The notes under the pieces: model-generated
The model's database searches: none
What the model saw: only the letters and a program-made list of their open reading frames with translations
What the model was told of the DNA's origin: nothing
Shown here: piece after piece, positions 34,235 through 42,972 of the stretch
Layout: each line of letters starts with the position of its first letter
How positions within the stretch are numbered: the stretch's first letter is position 1
Program-made: the position numbers and the translations under genes
Origin: Firmicutes bacterium UBA3553
GTDB taxonomy: Bacteria > Bacillota > Clostridia > Tissierellales > Sedimentibacteraceae
DNA: 64,000 nt
Direction: 5' to 3'
NCBI GenBank assembly: GCA_002381185.1
Contig: DFOA01000036.1
Location: 11,653-75,652 of the forward strand

Positions 34235-34375
34235 GTTCAATTTTACCTCTTATCAAGTCCAATAGAACCAACCCTCTCTTGAAAGTAATAAGCATTATTA
34301 TTATGACTCGATTATTAAATATTATTCATAGATGAAAAAAATTTGTACTCATGAAACACAAGAACCAACTTTTTA

Positions 34376-34404
34376 TTGTATTTATTAATTAAAAGTTGTA
34401 TAAT
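34376..34404 (+). promoter_or_regulatory. mltG promoter
   Basis: TTGTAT and TATAAT separated by 17 bases, about 30 bases before the mltG start. Confidence 0.65.
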
Positions 34405-34435
34405 TTAAAGGATTTTGATAACAATGGAGGATTTT

Positions 34436-35455
34436 ATGAAAAAACTTTTTGCTGTCCTTGCTTTTTCAGCTCTGGCAGTATTTCTCTATTTTTTCGTCAA
34501 TAATTATATTAATGAAAATTTAGAGGCAGTGGACAGAACGGATGATACTAAAATTGTAGTAGAAATACCTTCAGGAAGCACAACAGATAATATTGCACAA
34601 ATATTGTATGAAAATAACTTAATCAAAAATACACTTGCATTTAAATACTATGCAGAAAAAACCGAAAACGACATATTGCTGAAAGCGGGAAGCTATGTAC
34701 TGTCAAAAAATATGGATGTTGATGAAGTGCTTCAAGTGTTAATAAAGGGAGGATCTTCAGGCAATACTGCTAATATTACAATAATAGAAGGTTTGATATT
34801 GGAAGATGCGGCAAAGTCAATTTCAGAACAGCTTGGCTTAAATTATGACAAACTGTTGGAGGTTATGAATAATGCTTCGATATTTAAGGATGATTTTGAA
34901 TTTTTAAAAGACAATCCTGATATTCAAAATCTTCAGGGTTATTTGATGCCGGATACCTACAATGTATATATTAATTCATCTGAAGAGGATATAATAAAAG
35001 TATTGCTTTCACAATTTGATGAATTCTACCAAGATGAAATAAAACCAAGAATGGAAAAATCCAAATTAAGTTTTGAGGAAGTTATAAATCTTGCAAGCAT
35101 CGTTGAAAAGGAAGCTTTGCTTGATGAAGAAAGAGATGAGGTTGCAGCGGTATTTTTAAACCGTTTAGATATTGATATGAAACTTCAGTCATGTGCAACG
35201 GTAAATTATGCTCATGGCGAATGGAAGGAAAGACTGACATATGAAGACATAGCAATTGATTCACCGTACAACACATACGTTATTGGAGGTCTGCCACCGG
35301 CACCTATTAATTCTCCGGGCAGAGTGTCAATAATAGCGGTCTTAGAGCCTGCAGACGTTGATTATTTATTTTTTGTTGCGAAGGGTGACGGTTCACATTA
35401 TTTTTCAAAGGACTATGACGAGCATATTAACGCTGCAAATGAGTATTTGAGGTAA
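34436..35455 (+). CDS. mltG: Endolytic murein transglycosylase MltG
   Basis: 339 residues, single N-terminal membrane anchor (about 3-20) with the catalytic YceG domain outside. It cleaves nascent glycan strands to set their length. Visible are a LysM-like region, the INLASIVEKEA motif with catalytic Glu, and the NPYNTYVIGGLPPAPI-like stretch (here SPYNTYVIGGLPPAPIN). ATG 34436 follows ATGGAGGATTTT. It heads an operon with trmR and trhP, as in Bacillus (yrrL-yrrM-yrrN/O). Confidence 0.93.
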   Translation: MKKLFAVLAFSALAVFLYFFVNNYINENLEAVDRTDDTKIVVEIPSGSTTDNIAQILYENNLIKNTLAFKYYAEKTENDILLKAGSYVLSKNMDVDEVLQVLIKGGSSGNTANITIIEGLILEDAAKSISEQLGLNYDKLLEVMNNASIFKDDFEFLKDNPDIQNLQGYLMPDTYNVYINSSEEDIIKVLLSQFDEFYQDEIKPRMEKSKLSFEEVINLASIVEKEALLDEERDEVAAVFLNRLDIDMKLQSCATVNYAHGEWKERLTYEDIAIDSPYNTYVIGGLPPAPINSPGRVSIIAVLEPADVDYLFFVAKGDGSHYFSKDYDEHINAANEYLR

Positions 35456-35457
35456 AA

Positions 35458-36102
35458 ATGGATAATATAAACAGAGAATATATTGACAGTTATATAAAAA
35501 ACCTGATTCCTGATGAAAATGAAAAGCTTGAAGTATTCAGAAAAGAATGTGAAGAAAGAGCGCTGCCCATTATACACAAGGAAGTTGGGCAGCTAATAAA
35601 GCTTTTTATTAATCAGGTGAATGCAAAAAGCATTATAGAAGTCGGAACCAATGTGGGATACTCATCTATTTTTATGAGTCATGTAATGAACAATCAGGGC
35701 AAGATTGTAACTATGGAAAGAAGCGAAAAATTCTACCATGAGGCTTTAAAAAATATAAAAAGCTTCGGCCTGGAAAAAAATATAGATGTTCACTTCGGTG
35801 ATGCAGTTGAAATCTTAGACAATATCGGAGGAACATTTGACATTGCATTTATTGATGCTGCAAAAAGTTACTACAAGACATTTTTCGATAAATGTTGTCA
35901 AAAGATGAAATCAGGCGGAATTATTCTGTCTGATAATGTGCTCTATCAGGGAATGATTGCAACTGACGACCTGGTGGTCAGAAGAAAGAAAACATTAGTA
36001 AGAAATTTGAGAACCTATTTAGAATATATTTCACATGATGACAGATATATAACATCCGTATTGCCGCTGGGCGACGGATTAGCAGTTACATTAATTAAAT
36101 AA
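35458..36102 (+). CDS. trmR: O-methyltransferase, likely tRNA 5-hydroxyuridine methyltransferase TrmR
   Basis: 214-residue SAM-dependent O-methyltransferase of the catechol/caffeoyl-CoA OMT type. Motif I is IIEVGTNVGYSSIFM, followed by the acidic TMERSE and metal-binding DIAFIDAAKS. In Bacillus subtilis the equivalent YrrM methylates 5-hydroxyuridine 34 of tRNA to mo5U. The neighbouring U32 protein, which makes ho5U, supports the same job here. It starts 2 bases after mltG. Confidence 0.82.
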   Translation: MDNINREYIDSYIKNLIPDENEKLEVFRKECEERALPIIHKEVGQLIKLFINQVNAKSIIEVGTNVGYSSIFMSHVMNNQGKIVTMERSEKFYHEALKNIKSFGLEKNIDVHFGDAVEILDNIGGTFDIAFIDAAKSYYKTFFDKCCQKMKSGGIILSDNVLYQGMIATDDLVVRRKKTLVRNLRTYLEYISHDDRYITSVLPLGDGLAVTLIK

Positions 36103-36112
36103 AGGAGAAAGT

Positions 36113-37336
36113 ATGTTACCAAAATTATTAGCACCTGCAGGAAACCTGGATAAGTTGATTATGGCAGTTGAATATGGAGCAGATGAAATTTATTTTGCCG
36201 GCAAATCGATGGGAATGAGAGCAGGAGGCAAAAATTTTACAAATAAGGATTTAGAACAAGGTATTGAATATTGCCATAAACATGGCAGGAAATCAAATAT
36301 AACAGTTAATATAATGGCTCATAATGATGATTTGAAAGGTATTGAAGAGTATTTAAAATATCTTGAGAAAATCGGAGCAGACGCTTTAATAGTTGCTGAT
36401 CCGGGTATTATTGAAATAGTTAAACAGACAATTCCTGATATGAGAATTCATTTATCAACACAGGCAAACACAACTAACTATCATGCAGCAAACTTCTGGT
36501 ACAAACAAGGTGTTAACCGAATTGTCCTTGCCCGTGAGCTTTCCTTTAAAGAGATTGAAGAAATAGTTGAAAATTCACCTAAGGATTTGGAATTTGAGGC
36601 ATTTGTACATGGTGCAATGTGCATATCCTATTCCGGCAGATGTTTGTTGTCAAGCTTTATGACAGGAAGATTTTCCAATAAAGGCGACTGTGCGCAGGCG
36701 TGCAGATGGAAATATAACCTAGTTGAGGAAAAAAGACCTGGTGAATATTATCCTATCGAAGAAAATGATGAAGGAACATTTATCATGAATTCAAAGGATA
36801 TGTGCATGATTGAGCACCTGCAGAAATTCAAGGACCTGGGTATCAAAGCTTTAAAAATCGAAGGAAGAAACAAAAGTGAATACTATACTGCAATAGCAGT
36901 ACGTTCATACAGAAATGCACTAGATGAACTGGAAAAATCTGAAAGTGAAAGAAACACACAGTATTGGAAGGAAGAGCTTGAAAAATCATCTCACAGGGAT
37001 TTCTCATACGGATTTTTCTTTGGGAATCCGTACAAGGATGGACAGCTTTACACATCCAGCAGTTACATCAGGACATATGATGTTGTAGGTATAATAAGAT
37101 CCTATGACAAAGAGAATAAGACAGCTATTATAGAGCAAAGAAACAAATTTTCTGAAGGAGATTTGCTGGAATGCTTTGGTCCAAAGGGAAGTCATTTTGA
37201 AATTGCTGCAGAAAATATGCAGGATGAAAACGGAAATAAAATTGATTCCGCTCCTCACGCTCAGCAAATTGTAAGAATGGAAATAGATGAAGAAATTGAA
37301 CCGAATTTCATACTAAGAAAAAAAGTAGAAGAATAA
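36113..37336 (+). CDS. trhP: U32 family peptidase-like protein, likely tRNA hydroxylation protein TrhP
   Basis: 407 residues. The U32 signature is EAFVHGAMCISYSGRCLLSS, followed by GDCAQACRWKY with the clustered cysteines thought to bind an Fe-S cluster. A C-terminal beta-barrel domain follows. Homologues TrhP/YegQ are required for prephenate-dependent 5-hydroxylation of U34 in tRNA. Only one U32 gene is present here, whereas Bacillus has two in tandem. ATG 36113 has an AAAGGAGAAAGT site. Confidence 0.85.
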   Translation: MLPKLLAPAGNLDKLIMAVEYGADEIYFAGKSMGMRAGGKNFTNKDLEQGIEYCHKHGRKSNITVNIMAHNDDLKGIEEYLKYLEKIGADALIVADPGIIEIVKQTIPDMRIHLSTQANTTNYHAANFWYKQGVNRIVLARELSFKEIEEIVENSPKDLEFEAFVHGAMCISYSGRCLLSSFMTGRFSNKGDCAQACRWKYNLVEEKRPGEYYPIEENDEGTFIMNSKDMCMIEHLQKFKDLGIKALKIEGRNKSEYYTAIAVRSYRNALDELEKSESERNTQYWKEELEKSSHRDFSYGFFFGNPYKDGQLYTSSSYIRTYDVVGIIRSYDKENKTAIIEQRNKFSEGDLLECFGPKGSHFEIAAENMQDENGNKIDSAPHAQQIVRMEIDEEIEPNFILRKKVEE

Positions 37337-37374
37337 AGGACAGCGGGGAAAGAACCGTCCCCGCTGTCCTTTTA
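37335..37374. terminator. Bidirectional terminator between trhP and sigK
   Basis: A 14-bp stem (AAAGGACAGCGGGG against CCCCGCTGTCCTTT) with a T tail, between convergent genes. The loop contains AAAGAACCGTCCCC, the reverse complement of a motif seen again at the right edge of the window. Confidence 0.92.
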
Positions 37375-37378
37375 TGTA

Positions 37379-38080
37379 TTAACTCCCAACATTAGATATA
37401 AGAGCATCATAAAGTTTTTTTAAAGCTTTTTTCTCAATTCTAGATACATATGAACGGGAAATACCCAGAAGCTTGGCAATTTCTCTCTGCGTTTTATGTT
37501 CGTTGTTTCTTATGCCGTAACGCATTTCAATAATAGTTTTTTCCCTTTTTTGCAGGGTCTTGTCGAGAATTTCGTCAAGAGCCTTAATTTTCTCTTCTTT
37601 ATCAAGTCTTCCTACAATTTCTTCCCCCTCGTATTTTATAATATCAATAAGATAAATATTATTACCTTCCTTGTCAGTTCCCAAAGGCCCTTGAAGGGAA
37701 ATTTCCTTTTTAAGTTTTTTATCGCTTCTTATTGTCATTAGTACTTCGTTGTCAATACACTTGGCTGCATAGGTTGCAAGACGTATACCTTTGCTGTTGT
37801 CAAATGTGGATACAGCCTTTATTAAGCCTATGGTTCCTATAGAAATTAAGTCCTCCTGATCAATTCCCACAGTCTTATATTTTTTAATTACATGGGCTAC
37901 AAGTCTGAGATTTCTTTCTATAAGAGTGTTCCTTGCTTCCAAATCGCCTTCTTTTGATTTTTGAATCAGCTCAGCTTCCTCTTCTTTGCCCAAAGGCTGT
38001 GGAAACGAACTTCCATTTGTTATATAACCAAAAATAAAAATAGACAATGGAAATAAAAGCTGCAATACATTTTCTATCAA
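37379..38080 (-). CDS. sigK: Sporulation sigma factor SigK precursor
   Basis: 233-residue late mother-cell sigma factor. The hydrophobic pro-sequence (LLFPLSIFIFGYI) precedes FPQPLGKEEE, the usual processing region. Sigma-70 region 2 has NLRLVAHVIKKY, DLISIGTIGLIKAV and LATYAAKCIDNEVLM; region 4 ends with the HTH REIAKLLGISRSYVSRIEKKALKKL. The gene is uninterrupted, so there is no skin element. I choose TTG 38080 because GGGGGTGG lies 4-5 bases upstream; an ATG-started longer frame (38104 or earlier) lacks a site. Confidence 0.93.
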   Translation of the reverse strand: MIENVLQLLFPLSIFIFGYITNGSSFPQPLGKEEEAELIQKSKEGDLEARNTLIERNLRLVAHVIKKYKTVGIDQEDLISIGTIGLIKAVSTFDNSKGIRLATYAAKCIDNEVLMTIRSDKKLKKEISLQGPLGTDKEGNNIYLIDIIKYEGEEIVGRLDKEEKIKALDEILDKTLQKREKTIIEMRYGIRNNEHKTQREIAKLLGISRSYVSRIEKKALKKLYDALISNVGS

Positions 38081-38242
38081 AAAACCACCCCCAGAGTTAT
38101 ACATTATATGCAGCATAAGTGAAAAAACTGTATGTACACTTTATTAAATAATTAATTATTAGGAAATATTAAATTATTTTTTTGGAAATATATAAAAAGT
38201 GATAAAATTCGACTCGTAATTAGATATTTACATAAATAATAA

Positions 38243-38282
38243 ATATGTAATATTCAAATGTGCACATTTGAATATTACATAT
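38243..38282 (-). terminator. Perfect 40-base palindrome, terminator of Met/Pro-rich gene
   Basis: Positions 38243-38262 are exactly complementary to 38263-38282 around TGCA. On the minus strand it lies 11 bases past the stop and is followed by TTTATTATTT. Confidence 0.85.
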
Positions 38283-38293
38283 AATTAATTCAT

Positions 38294-38908
38294 TTATCTT
38301 GTTGTTCTGTTTCGAGAAGTATCATTGGAATTGTTGGTGTTATTGTTTGTGCTATTGTTCATGTTGTTCATATTACAATTCATACGTCTCATCATTTCCA
38401 TAAGCTGTTCACATGTCATCTGCGGCATTCCAGGCATTGATGATGTGCCATTTTGAGGCGCTGTGGGTGTTTGAGTTCCTGGAGTTTGAGGTGTAGTCGG
38501 CGCAGTTGGTCCAGTCGGCGTAGTCGGCATTGTCGGCATCGTCGGCATACCGGGCATACTAGGCATGCTCGGCATTCCAGGCATACTTGGGAATCCGGGA
38601 ATTCCTGGATAAATATTACCGTCTTCCGGCATTAAAGGCATAGTGCCATTACCGGGCATGCTTGGCAATGCAGGCATATCCCCGTTAGGCATAAACGGCA
38701 TTTCCGTTTCAGGAATGAACGGCATTTCATTCATCATATTATCAGGCACCGGCATATTAGGCATATTAGGCATGTTAGGCATAGTTCTTGCCATGTATGC
38801 TTCAGGATATCCATATGACATCATGCCCGGAAAATAACCTTGATTGCAGTTAAAGGGCATTGAATCATAATGAGGCATACTATTTCTATAATAATTTTGG
38901 TAACTCAT
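38294..38908 (-). CDS. Met/Pro-repeat low-complexity protein (candidate spore coat protein)
   Basis: 204 residues. The N-terminus is Tyr/Asn-rich. The middle (about 45-150) is made of MPxMP repeats, such as MPNMPNMPNMP and MPSMPGMPTMPTMP, and a PTxPT tract. The C-terminus has a short helix (TCEQLMEMMRRMNCNMNN) and an Asn/Thr-rich tail. No signal peptide or family is recognised. ATG 38908 follows TTGGAGGATTAT. Composition and its place beside sigK suggest a spore coat or exosporium component made under late sigma control (inference). Confidence 0.7.
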   Translation of the reverse strand: MSYQNYYRNSMPHYDSMPFNCNQGYFPGMMSYGYPEAYMARTMPNMPNMPNMPVPDNMMNEMPFIPETEMPFMPNGDMPALPSMPGNGTMPLMPEDGNIYPGIPGFPSMPGMPSMPSMPGMPTMPTMPTTPTGPTAPTTPQTPGTQTPTAPQNGTSSMPGMPQMTCEQLMEMMRRMNCNMNNMNNSTNNNTNNSNDTSRNRTTR

Positions 38909-39050
38909 ATAATCCTCCAATTCTTTTTTGTAGAGATTTCTTATAATTAATATACGTAAGAAGCTTACATTCGGTGAATTAATTTATTAATTCTTTCTTT
39001 ACTAATTTAATAACTTCATTTACAATATATTTACTACCGATAGGAGATTA

Positions 39051-39899
39051 ATGATGTATTTTACAAATTTACACACGCATACTGTTTATTGTGACGGTAA
39101 ATGCACAACAGAAGAAATGATACAAGCGGCAATTAAATGTAAATTTCAATCTATAGGAATATCAACCCATGGTCCCGTTCCTTTTTTTACAGATTGGAAT
39201 ATTCAGGAATGCAATATAGAAAGATATATCGAAGAAGTAACTTTACTGAAAGAAAAATATATGGATGAAATAGACGTTTTTTTAGGTATGGAGCTTGATT
39301 ACATACCAGGAGTCGGATTTGATGAGCGTATACGGTCTATAATGGGAAGATTGGACTATTACATAGGCTCTGTGCATTTTATGGGCAAGCTTAACAGAGA
39401 AGGAAGGATGTGGACTATTGATTATACTATTGAAGAACTTATTTTGGGAATAAAAGAAAACTTCCATGGAAATGTAAGGCTGGCGGTTGAAGCTTACTAC
39501 AATCTGATATCGGAAATGGCAGAAAGGTATCAGCCACCTGTAATAGGGCACATTGATCTGATTAAAAAACTAAATAAAAACAATTTGCTGTTTGATGAAA
39601 ATGAAAATTGGTATATAATAGCTATAGAAAAATGTCTAGATACGATTAAAAATACGAAATCCATAATTGAAATCAACACAGGAGGCATATCAAGAAACTA
39701 CACCTTAGAACAATATCCATCAACGTTTATTTTAAAGATGATTAAGGAAAAAGAGATTCCGGTTATGATAAACTCAGATGCACATACTGCAGAAGGAATT
39801 AACTGCAAGTTTGAAGAAATGCATGATCTTGTCAAAGTTCTGGGATTTGGCAGATTAGAGTTATTAACAAAAGAAGGCTGGTCAGCACAAGAAATATAA
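39051..39899 (+). CDS. PHP-domain phosphoesterase, histidinol-phosphatase type
   Basis: 282 residues. PHP metal motifs are LHTHTVYCDGKCTTEEM, ISTHGPVPF, GMELDYIPG, IGSVHFM, GHIDLI and NSDAHT, matching the HisK-type histidinol-phosphatase family. No other histidine biosynthesis gene is near, so the substrate may differ. Two ATG codons at 39051 and 39054 fit the TAGGAG site. Confidence 0.85.
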   Translation: MMYFTNLHTHTVYCDGKCTTEEMIQAAIKCKFQSIGISTHGPVPFFTDWNIQECNIERYIEEVTLLKEKYMDEIDVFLGMELDYIPGVGFDERIRSIMGRLDYYIGSVHFMGKLNREGRMWTIDYTIEELILGIKENFHGNVRLAVEAYYNLISEMAERYQPPVIGHIDLIKKLNKNNLLFDENENWYIIAIEKCLDTIKNTKSIIEINTGGISRNYTLEQYPSTFILKMIKEKEIPVMINSDAHTAEGINCKFEEMHDLVKVLGFGRLELLTKEGWSAQEI

Positions 39900-40048
39900 A
39901 GCTATGAAAAGAATATAATTGTATGCTATAATATTAATAACACAGAGACTATAATACGATAATTAACAACAGGTAAGCAATCGTGAGAAGAGGGAGTTAA
40001 ATTGCCTGCTGATTGCCGAACAATTGTTATAACAAAGGAGTTGAAGTT

Positions 40049-40447
40049 ATGATAAATATTTTGCTTGTAACACACGGTAATTTTGGAAAGGAATTATTAA
40101 AAAGTTCAGAATTAATTATAGGATCAATTGAAAATGCAGAGAGCATTTCGTTTCAACAAGGTGACAGCTTCGAATCTCTTTTACGCAAGGTTGAAGAGGC
40201 TGTCGGAAGACTTACAAAAAGTGATTTAATAGTTTTTACCGACATGTATGGGGGAAGTCCATTTAATGCAGTTTCCAGAACAATGAAAAACAATAACTTT
40301 TATCATATAACGGGTATAAATTTTCCTTTGTTTATAGACATAGCTGTGAACAGGGATACATACAGCTTAGAAGAAATAGCTGAGAAAATAATTAAAAACG
40401 GAAAGAAAAGCATAGTCTTTGTCAATGAGAAATTCTTGACAGACTAA
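40049..40447 (+). CDS. PTS mannose/fructose-family enzyme IIA component
   Basis: 132 residues. The phosphoacceptor His9 is in LLVTHGNFG, and the DMYGGSPFNAVSR loop is typical of the EIIA-Man fold. It receives phosphate from HPr and passes it to the next gene product, IIB. ATG 40049 follows AAAGGAG (13 bases); a longer in-frame start at 40013 has no site. A TATAAT box lies near 39927. Confidence 0.9.
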   Translation: MINILLVTHGNFGKELLKSSELIIGSIENAESISFQQGDSFESLLRKVEEAVGRLTKSDLIVFTDMYGGSPFNAVSRTMKNNNFYHITGINFPLFIDIAVNRDTYSLEEIAEKIIKNGKKSIVFVNEKFLTD

Positions 40448-40457
40448 CGGAGGAAGA

Positions 40458-40919
40458 ATGAAAAATATAGTATTAACCAGGATTGATGACAGGCTCATGC
40501 ACGGTCAGATTATTGTTTCCTGGATACCTTATCTCAAGGCAGATGAAGTAGTCATCATTGATGATGAATATGCAAGCGATGAATTTATGACTTTATTAAT
40601 AAAAAATGCTGCACCTGATAATATTAAAGTACATGTATTTGCGTGCAGCAATGCGGCAGACTATTTAAATGAAGATGATGCAGGTTCAAGAATACTTATT
40701 CTTTTAAAAAATATTGAATATATAAAAAAATTGCTTGAATCAAATGTTAAATTAAATAAAATTAATTTAGGAAACCTGGGAAGCAGCCCCGAAAGAAAAA
40801 AATACTATAATTCTGTTCATTTAAGTCATGATGAATTTAAATTATTAAAAGAAATTTCAAAACAAACAGAAATTGAAATAAAGATGCTTCCCGGCGATAA
40901 GAGCTTGATGCTGGATTAG
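40458..40919 (+). CDS. PTS mannose/fructose/sorbose-family enzyme IIB component
   Basis: 153 residues. RIDDRLMHGQIIVSW near the N-terminus contains the phosphorylated His15 of EIIB-Man/Sor proteins. It transfers phosphate to the incoming sugar at the IIC-IID membrane complex. ATG 40458 follows ACGGAGGAAG, 10 bases after IIA. Confidence 0.92.
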   Translation: MKNIVLTRIDDRLMHGQIIVSWIPYLKADEVVIIDDEYASDEFMTLLIKNAAPDNIKVHVFACSNAADYLNEDDAGSRILILLKNIEYIKKLLESNVKLNKINLGNLGSSPERKKYYNSVHLSHDEFKLLKEISKQTEIEIKMLPGDKSLMLD

Positions 40920-40926
40920 GGAAAAT

Positions 40927-42369
40927 ATGGATATTACAGATTATTTTTTATTAAGCATTTTATATTTTTGGGCAAGCAGTACTGCCCTTTCTTTTGGTGT
41001 GGGTTACTATACGGTGTACAGACCTGTACTTGCAGGATATTTAACCGGATTGATACTGGGCGAACCATATGTTGGCATGACAGCGGGAGCTGTGGTTAAT
41101 ATAATATACATAGATTTTGTTTCTACGGGAGGATCTCTTAAGGGGGATCAATGCCTGACGGCAATAATTGCAGCCCTTGCGGCCGTTTTGTTCAAGCTGT
41201 CACCAGTGGAAGCATCAGCTGCTGCATATCCTTTCGGATTTTTTGGGATACTGATTTGGAAGTACAGACTAAAAATTAACTCGGTATTTGTCAAAATGTA
41301 CGAAAATAAATTTAAAGTAGGAAATAATCCTGACATAGGCATCTATGACGGATTGTTTCCCCAGATTCTTTTATATGTTATGAGTACGGCAGTCATACTA
41401 GCGGCTGTATTTGTGATGATTTTATTTAAGGAATTTATATTTAATATTAAAAATGCATTATTTTTGGCAGGTCTTTTTTTAGTTTTATCTTCAACGTGGA
41501 CTATACTTTATAAAATCGGCAGTAAAAAGAGTATTTTGATTTTTGCTGCTGCAATTTTAATTACATTTCTGACCAACCCAAACTCATATATTGTTTTTTT
41601 AATTGTTGCAGGAATTATTTTAATGCTGGCAAATAAAAGGTTGCTGTCGGATAATAAAAAAATTAAAGCTTACGGTATAATAAATAAAAAAGATTTAATC
41701 TATTCATGGTTTGTGTGGATGAACTTTTCTCATTCTTGTTACAGTTACGATAGGCTTCAGGGAATGGCATTTGCACACAGCATGAAAAATATTTTTAAAA
41801 AATTGTATACAAGCAATGGTGAAATTGCAGAAGCCATCCACAGACACAGCGAGGGTTTCAATACTGAGCCCAATATGGGAACTCCTATACACGGATATAT
41901 TATTTCCTTGGAGGAGCTTAAATCAAAAAACAATAATGAAGACAATATTATGTTTATAAAAAAAGGAATGATGGGCATAGCCGCTGGACTTGGAGATTCA
42001 TACACTCAGGTTGTATTAACTCCCATTTTTATTTCAATGTCCATAATGCTTTGCCTGGACAATAAATTTACTGTGTCTTTAGTACCCATAATAATTCTTG
42101 CGTTAACCATATTGAATATTTCCTACACAGGTTTTATGAAAGGATATTATGAAGGCAGAGAAAGCCTTATAGAAAGAATTAATATTGTTAAAAGCAGCAG
42201 GATAAAAACATATTTCCCGTATATATTTGCAGGAATATTGGGCGTATCATTAGGCAAACTATTAATATTAATATCCGTAGATGTATCAAAAAATTTGACA
42301 ATCTATGCAGCAGTTGGTATAATTTCAATTGTTTATACCATGGTAAAGGTTAAAAGGAGCTTAAAATAA
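40927..42369 (+). CDS. Fused PTS enzyme IIC-IID membrane permease (mannose family)
   Basis: 480-residue membrane protein. Residues ~1-240 have EIIC-Man features (LAGYLTGLILGEPYVGMTAGAVVNIIY, ALAAVLFKLSP). Residues ~250-480 have EIID features (SWFVWMNFSHSCYSYDRLQGMAFAHSM, NTEPNMGTPIHGYIISLEE, GMMGIAAGLGDSYTQ). IIC and IID are normally separate genes. No stop, frameshift or internal ribosome site lies at the junction. No sugar-metabolism gene or PTS regulator is adjacent, so the substrate is unknown. Confidence 0.88.
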   Translation: MDITDYFLLSILYFWASSTALSFGVGYYTVYRPVLAGYLTGLILGEPYVGMTAGAVVNIIYIDFVSTGGSLKGDQCLTAIIAALAAVLFKLSPVEASAAAYPFGFFGILIWKYRLKINSVFVKMYENKFKVGNNPDIGIYDGLFPQILLYVMSTAVILAAVFVMILFKEFIFNIKNALFLAGLFLVLSSTWTILYKIGSKKSILIFAAAILITFLTNPNSYIVFLIVAGIILMLANKRLLSDNKKIKAYGIINKKDLIYSWFVWMNFSHSCYSYDRLQGMAFAHSMKNIFKKLYTSNGEIAEAIHRHSEGFNTEPNMGTPIHGYIISLEELKSKNNNEDNIMFIKKGMMGIAAGLGDSYTQVVLTPIFISMSIMLCLDNKFTVSLVPIIILALTILNISYTGFMKGYYEGRESLIERINIVKSSRIKTYFPYIFAGILGVSLGKLLILISVDVSKNLTIYAAVGIISIVYTMVKVKRSLK

Positions 42370-42969
42370 ATGAAAAGGGTTGGAATTATGGGAGGCACCT
42401 TTGATCCCATCCATTTAGGACACTTGGTTGTTGCCAACGAAGCTTTAAATATTTATAAATTAGATGAAATAATTTTTGTTCCTGCGGGCAATCCTCCGCA
42501 TAAAATAGGAATAATAGCTGACTGCAATGACAGATATCTGATGACTGTTTTAGCTACAATGTCCAATGATAAATTTATTGTATCCGATATAGAAATCAGG
42601 AAAACTGACAAAAGTTATTCGTTAGACACATTAAAAGAATTACACAGAATATATTCCGACACAGAATTTTACTTTATAACAGGAACCGATGCGGTTACAG
42701 ACCTGCCTAACTGGCATGAACCCAGAGAGCTTTTGAAGCTATGCAAGTTTATAGCAGTATCAAGGCCTGGAATGGATAAAGAAAGTGTTGAGTTGAAAAT
42801 CGAAGAAATAAGGAAAGATTTAAACGGATATATAGATCTTCTTCAGATTCCAATGCTTCAGATTTCTTCGACTGAAATAAGAGAAAGATTTAAAAAGGGT
42901 ATATCCGCAAAATATTTGCTGCCGGAATCTGTGGAGCAATATATAACTAAAAACAATTTGTACAGGTGA
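42370..42969 (+). CDS. nadD: Nicotinate-nucleotide adenylyltransferase
   Basis: 199-residue NAD biosynthesis enzyme forming nicotinate adenine dinucleotide from NaMN and ATP. GGTFDPIHLGHL is the nucleotidyltransferase HxGH motif and the C-terminal ISSTEIRER is the second ATP motif. The ATG directly follows the PTS stop (AAATAAATG). nadD-yqeK-rsfS is a standard Firmicute order. Confidence 0.96.
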   Translation: MKRVGIMGGTFDPIHLGHLVVANEALNIYKLDEIIFVPAGNPPHKIGIIADCNDRYLMTVLATMSNDKFIVSDIEIRKTDKSYSLDTLKELHRIYSDTEFYFITGTDAVTDLPNWHEPRELLKLCKFIAVSRPGMDKESVELKIEEIRKDLNGYIDLLQIPMLQISSTEIRERFKKGISAKYLLPESVEQYITKNNLYR

Positions 42970-42972
42970 AAT

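Noticed and set aside
37379..38080. sigK split by a skin-type element
   Set aside because: The frame is continuous from pro-sequence to the region 4 helix-turn-helix.
38453..38837. Plus-strand frames rich in Arg/Ser and Gly/Met opposite the Met/Pro gene
   Set aside because: Shadows created by the repetitive composition of the minus-strand gene, with no ribosome site.
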